5,266 bases of DNA from SAR202 cluster bacterium (GTDB taxonomy: Bacteria; Chloroflexota; Dehalococcoidia; SAR202; CAJWER01): NCBI GenBank assembly GCA_030740335.1, contig JASLXL010000243.1, positions 1-5,266 on the forward strand, written 5' to 3'. Both the position numbers and the translations under genes were made by a program. Positions 1 to 3,943 of this stretch are shown in pieces. The notes beneath the pieces are model-generated. The model worked only from the letters and a program-made list of their open reading frames with translations. It searched no databases and was not told the origin of the DNA. Position 1 is the stretch's first letter; each line of letters opens with the position of its first letter.

Positions 1-321
1 GTGCTTGAAAGGGACGACACCCTTAAGCCCCAGTTCCTCGAAAATTCTATGTGGAACCTGTTTTTCCCGGCATAGATCAAATTCTTTCTTGAGTAGTAGG
101 TCTGTAGTTTCATTCAGTGTCCATCCAGGCATTGAGGGCGACACTAACCCTTTTACACGGTCGAGGTAAAAGCATCTCTTGCATGTGAGGAAATCGTTGA
201 ATTTGCTTCGGCTTATCCTGAAAGGTTCACTTTGTTTCGGTACATAAATGGAAGAATCCCTGCTGCGGAGTCCGGTAGCCCGAACAAGAACACCTTTGCT
301 GTTTCTCTTGAGATTGATCAC
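1..321 (-). CDS. PD-(D/E)XK (RecB/Cas4-like) nuclease family protein, N-terminal part, runs off the left edge
   Basis: This is a 107-residue open frame from GTG at 321 to the window edge with no stop, so the C-terminus lies outside. GTG was chosen because AGGAG (332-328, minus strand) lies 6 nt upstream. There is no other ATG, GTG or TTG between it and the conserved region, and an in-frame TAA lies at 396-394. Residues 34-57 (FRISRSKFNDFLTCKRCFYL onward) match the opening helix of RecB/Cas4-type PD-(D/E)XK nucleases, whose usual pattern is an S-x-S-K...F..C..RFYLD signature. WTLNETTDLLLKKEFD (67-82) and a VPFKH stretch (103-107) continue a pattern I associate with uncharacterised proteins annotated as PD-(D/E)XK. 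The catalytic Asp and Glu-x-Lys would lie further on and are not seen, so nuclease activity is inferred from the N-terminal signature only. It has no signal peptide and is probably cytoplasmic. It lies 178 nt downstream of the DUF4395 gene on the same strand, so co-transcription is possible but not shown. Confidence 0.7.
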   Translation of the reverse strand, partial: MINLKRNSKGVLVRATGLRSRDSSIYVPKQSEPFRISRSKFNDFLTCKRCFYLDRVKGLVSPSMPGWTLNETTDLLLKKEFDLCREKQVPHRIFEELGLKGVVPFKH

Positions 322-499
322 CGGCAACTCCTGTAAGCGTGGTGTCAGGCTTTGTTGATACTCGGGGAGGGGGGTAAAGGATGGTATTGAGGCTTATAAG
401 GCTGTTGTGAGGTAGGCGAGGTGGGATATATCTCTCATGCCTCCTCGTTGTACCTAATCCCCCATGGCACACTCGTGGAGGCATTGTATTCAAAGTTGT
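322..499 (-). other. Gap between DUF4395 gene and nuclease-like gene
   Basis: This 178-nt stretch separates two minus-strand genes. Apart from the ribosome binding site of the nuclease gene, I see no convincing gene, T-tailed hairpin or strong promoter. A TACAAT just after the DUF4395 stop (minus strand) and a TTATAAG near 400 are possible -10 elements, but neither has a good -35. A GGAGG-led ATG (438) opens only a 14-codon frame, with the ATG a single base from the GGAGG. Confidence 0.4.
328..332 (-). promoter_or_regulatory. Shine-Dalgarno site of the nuclease-like gene
   Basis: AGGAG on the minus strand lies 6 nt before the GTG at 321. It is the only well-placed ribosome binding site in the open frame and fixes the start. 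Confidence 0.6.
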
Positions 500-1027
500 T
501 TATCCTTGAATATCAGCGCACCGCTTGCACGTCTCCTCTGGTATGAGACCCAGCTTCATTAAATAGCCGAAGACGAAGCATCCCGCACAAGAACCCAGGC
601 AAGACTCCATCAAGGCGAAAAAGACCAGAACGACCAGGACTCCTTCCGCGACGCCAGCCAACCCAAACCCGTATGTCATCGCCAGTGCAGTTGTCGAGAA
701 CATCAAGCCGACGAACTGAGCAAAGCGTTTGGGGGGGCCGGCTACAATCTTCTTGTGGTGTCCAAAGCGTGGTACCAGCACCCGAGTGGCAAGTAAACCC
801 ATCGGACTCAGCTTAGGCCCCGTCAGGACTCTGGCGAGAAATCCGTAAACTAGGACGAACATAAGCCAATATAGGTCGGTCAGGATTATCGTTAGGGTCA
901 ACACCGCGACCATTCCTGCCACCCATCGTGCGGCCACTTCGTTTACTGGATGTGGAAAAGAAAAAGTCTCTCGGATAGCTTGTATCACCGCGAATTTAGA
1001 ACTATGTTTGGTTACCGGATTAGTCAT
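500..1027 (-). CDS. DUF4395 family integral membrane protein
   Basis: The product is 175 residues, a normal length for DUF4395 proteins. Starting at ATG 1027, AGGGAG (1038-1033, minus strand) lies 5 nt upstream. Four hydrophobic segments are visible, about residues 34-50, 53-68, 105-125 and 128-158, with a basic loop at 78-101 between the two pairs. Family hallmarks seen are PHPVNEVAARW (26-35), GPKLSP (70-75), GPPKRFAQ (97-104) and the C-terminal Cys-rich segment with Cys143, Cys147 and Cys150 (ESCLGSCAGCFVFGYL). A further Cys167-x-x-Cys170 pair lies in the last ten residues. The family has no established biochemical role. The conserved cysteines invite a redox or metal-binding idea, and relatives are often found near rhodanese or thioredoxin-type genes, but none is seen here. 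It is transcribed away from the GGT-like gene across a 168-nt divergent region that holds a palindrome. Confidence 0.88.
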   Translation of the reverse strand: MTNPVTKHSSKFAVIQAIRETFSFPHPVNEVAARWVAGMVAVLTLTIILTDLYWLMFVLVYGFLARVLTGPKLSPMGLLATRVLVPRFGHHKKIVAGPPKRFAQFVGLMFSTTALAMTYGFGLAGVAEGVLVVLVFFALMESCLGSCAGCFVFGYLMKLGLIPEETCKRCADIQG

Positions 1028-1049
1028 GGACGCTCCCTAGTGACGCTGT

Positions 1050-1137
1050 GAGTGGTGGTTTGAGATTAATCTCCCTGTCGAGAGTCGTACCAAATCCCCA
1101 ATGGGACTCCTAGTCGTCAGGTTCTAGCCCACCACTC
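1050..1137. repeat. 9-bp inverted-repeat pair around the divergent region
   Basis: GAGTGGTGG at 1050-1058 and its exact reverse complement CCACCACTC at 1129-1137 are separated by 70 nt and enclose the GAGATTAATCTC palindrome. They could be two sites for one regulator or the arms of a long-range hairpin. Chance is not excluded for a repeat of this length. Confidence 0.3.
1062..1073. promoter_or_regulatory. Candidate operator palindrome GAGATTAATCTC
   Basis: This is a perfect 12-bp self-complementary sequence, 34 nt upstream of the DUF4395 start and 122 nt upstream of the GGT-like start. Its place in a divergent promoter region suits a dimeric regulator. By rough estimate such a palindrome would arise by chance in about 4% of 168-nt stretches, so the call is tentative. 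Confidence 0.35.
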
Positions 1138-1179
1138 CGCATAACCCTGCCTCTGGGGGCAGTATAGGCCGATGTGACC

Positions 1180-1187
1180 AAAAGGAG
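1180..1187 (+). promoter_or_regulatory. Shine-Dalgarno site deciding the TTG start of the GGT-like gene
   Basis: AAAAGGAG lies 8 nt upstream of TTG at 1196. The same frame is closed by TGA at 1175, so TTG is the first usable start. The next in-frame ATG (1259) has no well-spaced ribosome binding site. Confidence 0.7.
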
Positions 1188-1195
1188 TCAAACCT

Positions 1196-2908
1196 TTGGC
1201 CTCAACGACACACACTTGGACTCGCCTTGCTAAAGAAGAGGCCCGCGCTCCCAGGGCAATGGTAGCTACAAAAGACCTGAACGCTACCCGCGCCGGCCTA
1301 GACATCCTAGAGGCTGGAGGCAATGCCATCGACGCGGCGGTCGCCGCCTGTTTCGCTATAGGCGTGGTAGAGCCTACCTCAAGCGGGATTGGGGGCGGAG
1401 GATACCTCGTCTACCAGATGGGCGAGAAGGGAGGAGTCATCGGATTTCCAATGCGCGGTCCTCTTATGGCACAACCCGACATGTACAAGCTGACTGGTGA
1501 ACAGGCGGTCGGAGGCTTCGGGTGGCCCGGCGTCAAGGGCGACGAGAACATCGAGGGGTATCGGTCGATCGCCACACCAGGTGCCGTCGCCGGACTCTGC
1601 GAGGCCCACAAGCTCCACGGGCGACTTCCCCTGAGCGAAGTGCTGGCGCCATCGGTGAGTCTTGCGCGTGAAGGATTCTCTCCAAGTTGGTTCAACGTCT
1701 ACTGCAGTGGGCTGGAGGCTGGCAAGCTCCTACGGTACACCGAACTCCGGAAAGTCTTCATGCCTGACGAAAAGATGCCAAAGGGCGACCTGGCTAATCC
1801 GACACGTTTTTGTCAGGCCGATCTGGCAGACGTGTTGGAAACCATAGGTCGGGATGGTCCTAAAGCCTTTTACAGTGGAGACGTTGCCCTCGCCATCGTT
1901 TCCGACATTCAAGACAACGGAGGTATCCTGTCTGAGAAAGATCTAACAGAATACCGCCCGTTCGTCTGGGAGGACGGACTTGAAGTGAGCTATAAAGGGC
2001 ACACCGTGCGCGTACCACCTTTTGCATGCGCCGGCACAACCAGTGCCATGACGCTGAAGATGCTAGACGGCTTTGATATCGGATCCATGGGACACAATTC
2101 AGCAAACATGCTGCACGCGTACATAGGGAGCGCCCGCCTCGCATATGCCGATCGATTCGCCTACATGGCCGATCCAACTTTTGTCGAAGTGCCCTGGAAC
2201 GGGCTCGTCTCCGACACCTACACCGAGCGTCGCCGCGATACCCTTGAACAAAATGTACCGGCTTCATGGGAGCCCGGCGATCCATGGGTCGATGAGGGTA
2301 GACGGCCTGAGACGGTGCTGTCACCTAGCCTACCAGCCCTGGACAACGGCACAACTCACCTCTGTACGATCGACTCGGACGGCAACGCGGTCTCCCTCAC
2401 AAACACATTGATGTCGGGTTTCGGATCCGGGATCGTACCCGCAGGCACAGGAATCTCAATGAATAACGGCATGATGTGGTTTGACCCTGTCCCTGGGAGG
2501 GTGAACTCCATCGCGCCGGGGAAGTACCCGCTGAACAATATGACCCCGGCACTCGTACTAGACTCGGACGGAGTCTATATGGCCGTTGGAGCCTCAGGGG
2601 GAAGGCGAATCACGAATTGTGTGACTCAGATCATCATCAAGACGCTGGACTTCGGCATAGGCCCTCAGGAGGCCATCGACTCTCCACGATTAGACTGCAG
2701 CACCCCGACCACGAGTGTCGATCCCAGAATGGACGAGTCTGTGACATCAGACCTCGAGTCGAGAGGTCACAAGCTACTGGTGATGGGGGAGAGCTTCGGG
2801 TGGCCCGGATTTGGCAGCTTCGCCAGTCCGGTGGCCATCGTCAGGGGCAACGACCAACTGTTGGCGGGGGTCGACACCTTCCACTCGGCTTACGCAGCGG
2901 GGCTGTAG
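1196..2908 (+). CDS. Gamma-glutamyltransferase (GGT) family Ntn hydrolase, atypical binding residues
   Basis: The product is 570 residues from a TTG start, a typical GGT length, and has no signal peptide, so it is probably cytoplasmic. Seen in order: MVATKDLNATRAGLDILEAG (22-41), AIDAAV, VEPTSSGIGGGG (58-69), the ATPGAVAG block, then the autocleavage and catalytic site G385-T386-T387-H388 followed by DSDGNAVSLT. After it come FGSGIV (409-414), MNNGMMWFDP (422-431), PLNNMTP (445-451) and GASGGRRI (465-472). GGT precursors self-cleave before the catalytic Thr, here predicting subunits of about 385 and 185 residues with Thr386 as nucleophile. Compared with E. coli GGT, positions equivalent to Arg114, Asn411, Gln430, Asp433 and Ser462-Ser463 appear as Pro, Met406, Gly425, Trp428 and Asn447-Asn448, though Arg87 sits nearby. 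This points to a GGT-like amidohydrolase subfamily with another acyl substrate rather than classical glutathione metabolism. It heads an apparent operon with the dioxygenase-like gene 11 nt downstream. Confidence 0.9.
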   Translation: MASTTHTWTRLAKEEARAPRAMVATKDLNATRAGLDILEAGGNAIDAAVAACFAIGVVEPTSSGIGGGGYLVYQMGEKGGVIGFPMRGPLMAQPDMYKLTGEQAVGGFGWPGVKGDENIEGYRSIATPGAVAGLCEAHKLHGRLPLSEVLAPSVSLAREGFSPSWFNVYCSGLEAGKLLRYTELRKVFMPDEKMPKGDLANPTRFCQADLADVLETIGRDGPKAFYSGDVALAIVSDIQDNGGILSEKDLTEYRPFVWEDGLEVSYKGHTVRVPPFACAGTTSAMTLKMLDGFDIGSMGHNSANMLHAYIGSARLAYADRFAYMADPTFVEVPWNGLVSDTYTERRRDTLEQNVPASWEPGDPWVDEGRRPETVLSPSLPALDNGTTHLCTIDSDGNAVSLTNTLMSGFGSGIVPAGTGISMNNGMMWFDPVPGRVNSIAPGKYPLNNMTPALVLDSDGVYMAVGASGGRRITNCVTQIIIKTLDFGIGPQEAIDSPRLDCSTPTTSVDPRMDESVTSDLESRGHKLLVMGESFGWPGFGSFASPVAIVRGNDQLLAGVDTFHSAYAAGL

Positions 2909-2912
2909 GAAG
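2907..2912 (+). promoter_or_regulatory. Shine-Dalgarno site of the PhyH-like gene
   Basis: AGGAAG overlaps the TAG stop of the GGT-like gene and lies 7 nt before ATG 2920. The overlap suggests translational coupling and supports a start in the frame of 2920, although the conserved protein continues in a different frame. Confidence 0.55.
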
Positions 2913-2919
2913 TTACATC

Positions 2920-3721
2920 ATGGGGAGCCAAATCCACGCTCCATTCTGGTTCGCCGATATGGCACCCGGCGAGACGAAGTCGCTACGATCAAGCGAGAGT
3001 TTGATGAGATCATGGTCGAGGAGGGGCCCAACTTCGACGGTGCCGCGAGTGCCCTCGTCAACAACTTCATCACGCGGAGGCCGTTCCTGGCCAATCTTGT
3101 GGACGACGACCGTATATACGAAATCGCCGAAGGTATCCTAGGGCACGACTTCATGTTCGAGGGCTCTGAGGACCACCTCTGGGTCGGCGACACCCGGTGG
3201 CACGGGGGAGCCGGCACGTTGGTCAAATGGCCTTTGCCGCACATCAAGGTGTCGCTGTGCTTGGAACCCGTCAGCCAAAGACACCGGTTGCATCCGCTTC
3301 ATACCACGCTCTCACCGTAACTACCTGCGTCACATCGACCGCTTGTGGGCCCAGGCGCCCGACTACATGGAGTTCCTGCGTAGCCCCGCGCATCGACCCA
3401 GATCACAAGCCGTATGGGCTCGAGCCGTCGGATATTCCAGCAGTCCCGGTCGAGACCACGCCCGGAGACGTGATCGTCCACACAGAGGACATACTACACG
3501 CCACGTTCGGTGGCCCGGCCGGCCGACCGCAGCTCGCACTGGCCTTCGTGGCCAATCCCACCACCGACGAGCAAGTCTACTACCTCAGACAGCGGTATGT
3601 CTGGAGCCACAAAGGAGGAGAGCTACGTCCGTCCCAGTCGTACCTAAACAGCGATAGCCCTTGGATCAGACGAATCGTCTCGAGGCTAGCCGAGTTAGCC
3701 TTCGAGCCCAGCGACCCATAG
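2920..3721 (+). pseudogene. Phytanoyl-CoA dioxygenase (PhyH) family Fe(II)/2-oxoglutarate oxygenase, broken by three frameshifts
   Basis: The conserved protein is spread over three frames. From ATG 2920, frame 1 gives HAPFWFADMAPGE. After about 2971-2979, frame 3 gives EVATIKREFDEIMVEEG, FLANLVDDDRIYEIAEGILG, WVGDTRWHGG and PHIKVSLCLEPVSQ. After the AAA run at 3277-3279, frame 1 resumes with DTGCIRFIPRSHRNYLRHID and LWAQAPDYMEFLR. After about 3381-3391 (near a CCCC run), frame 2 gives RIDPDHKPYGLEP, TTPGDVIVHTEDILHATFGG and the C-terminus, stopping at TAG 3719. Joined, the pieces make about 267 residues, full length for this family, with the expected proximal His (codon 3201), distal His (codon 3497) and 2-oxoglutarate-binding Arg (codon 3524). 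The usual Asp of His-x-Asp is Gly. The GSHR motif of the family reads RSHR. As written only truncated peptides can be made. Indels in two homopolymers also leave room for sequencing error. Substrate unknown; it follows the GGT-like gene in an operon. Confidence 0.8.
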
Positions 3722-3745
3722 AATTCCCGAGATAACCGACGAGCC

Positions 3746-3750
3746 GGAGG
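3746..3750 (+). promoter_or_regulatory. Strong Shine-Dalgarno site before an orphan start
   Basis: GGAGG lies 7 nt before TTG 3758 and 10 nt before the adjacent ATG 3761. It sits 25 nt past the stop of the broken dioxygenase gene, as for a third operon gene, but no sustained gene follows. Confidence 0.4.
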
Positions 3751-3757
3751 TACAGCA

Positions 3758-3878
3758 TTGATGGACGAGTCGGCACTGCCAGTCGCACCGGTTGATATTG
3801 GTATCAGACGGCAACCCACACGACTGCTCTTTCCAGGTCTACGTCCAGAGAAACATCGCACACGATGGTGGTCAGATT
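3758..3878 (+). pseudogene. Possible 5' remnant of a third operon gene, function unknown
   Basis: After a GGAGG site, TTG 3758 / ATG 3761 starts MDESALPVAPVDIG in frame 2. Near 3795-3806 the more protein-like reading moves to frame 3, giving SDGNPHDCSFQVYVQRNIAH, which fades by about 3878 just before a hairpin. The frame-2 reading stays open to 4234, but beyond 3944 it only shadows the strongly supported minus-strand gene and turns into arginine-rich, low-quality sequence. I recognise no family. The best reading is the first about 40 codons of a gene whose rest was lost. Non-coding sequence with a fortuitous ribosome binding site is the alternative. Confidence 0.25.
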
Positions 3879-3879
3879 C

Positions 3880-3909
3880 CTCTAGCCCCTTTGCGAAAGG
3901 GAGGAAGAG
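3880..3909. repeat. Intergenic hairpin with CCCTTT-GCG-AAAGGG core (possible dispersed palindromic repeat or bidirectional terminator)
   Basis: CCCTTT (3887-3892) pairs perfectly with AAAGGG (3896-3901) around a GCG loop. An outer CTCT (3880-3883) pairs with AGAG (3906-3909) across a small internal loop. It lies between convergent genes, 35 nt past the stop of the beta-propeller gene. Neither strand has a T-tract after the stem, so an intrinsic terminator is not supported by sequence. Purine/pyrimidine-rich stems of this type are common among dispersed intergenic repeats, which would need a genome-wide count. Confidence 0.4.
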
Positions 3910-3943
3910 TAGGAAAAGGGCTGCTCTTACCTGGCCGGCCCGA

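Larger units (their letters stand above)
1028..1195. promoter_or_regulatory. Divergent intergenic region between DUF4395 and GGT-like genes
   Basis: The region must contain the promoters of both flanking genes unless the transcripts start further out. Visible elements are the two ribosome binding sites, a perfect 12-bp palindrome (1062-1073), a 9-bp inverted-repeat pair (1050-1058 and 1129-1137) and a small TCCC-CAAT-GGGA hairpin (1095-1106). A TATAGG at 1163-1168 could be a -10 for the plus-strand gene, but no good -35 is placed 16-18 nt upstream. I do not call a definite promoter. Confidence 0.45.

Noticed and set aside
394..438. 14-codon leader peptide on the minus strand after GAGGAGG
   Set aside because: The ribosome binding site is only 1 nt from the ATG, and the peptide has no run of regulatory codons and no paired attenuator hairpins.
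227..493. 88-codon minus-strand frame overlapping the start of the nuclease-like gene
   Set aside because: It is rich in Pro/Arg/Thr with no recognisable family. Its 3' part lies out of frame over the better-supported nuclease frame, which has the conserved signature and its own ribosome binding site.
1117..1329. 70-codon minus-strand frame across the divergent region and the GGT-like 5' end
   Set aside because: It is antisense to a strongly supported gene, with no family resemblance or ribosome binding site.
1860..2324. 154-codon minus-strand frame inside the GGT-like gene
   Set aside because: Arginine- and cysteine-rich composition typical of an antisense shadow of a GC-rich gene.
2617..3141. 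174-codon plus-strand frame crossing the GGT-like/PhyH junction
   Set aside because: Only the short part from 2920 looks coding, as the N-terminus of the PhyH gene. The rest is an out-of-frame reading of neighbours.
3270..3400. Programmed ribosomal frameshifting in the PhyH gene
   Set aside because: Three separate shifts would be needed. Only simple AAA and CCCC runs are present, with no slippery heptamer plus downstream structure. Decay or sequencing indels explain it more simply.
3880..3920. Rho-independent terminator
   Set aside because: The stem is good, but no T-run follows it on either strand.
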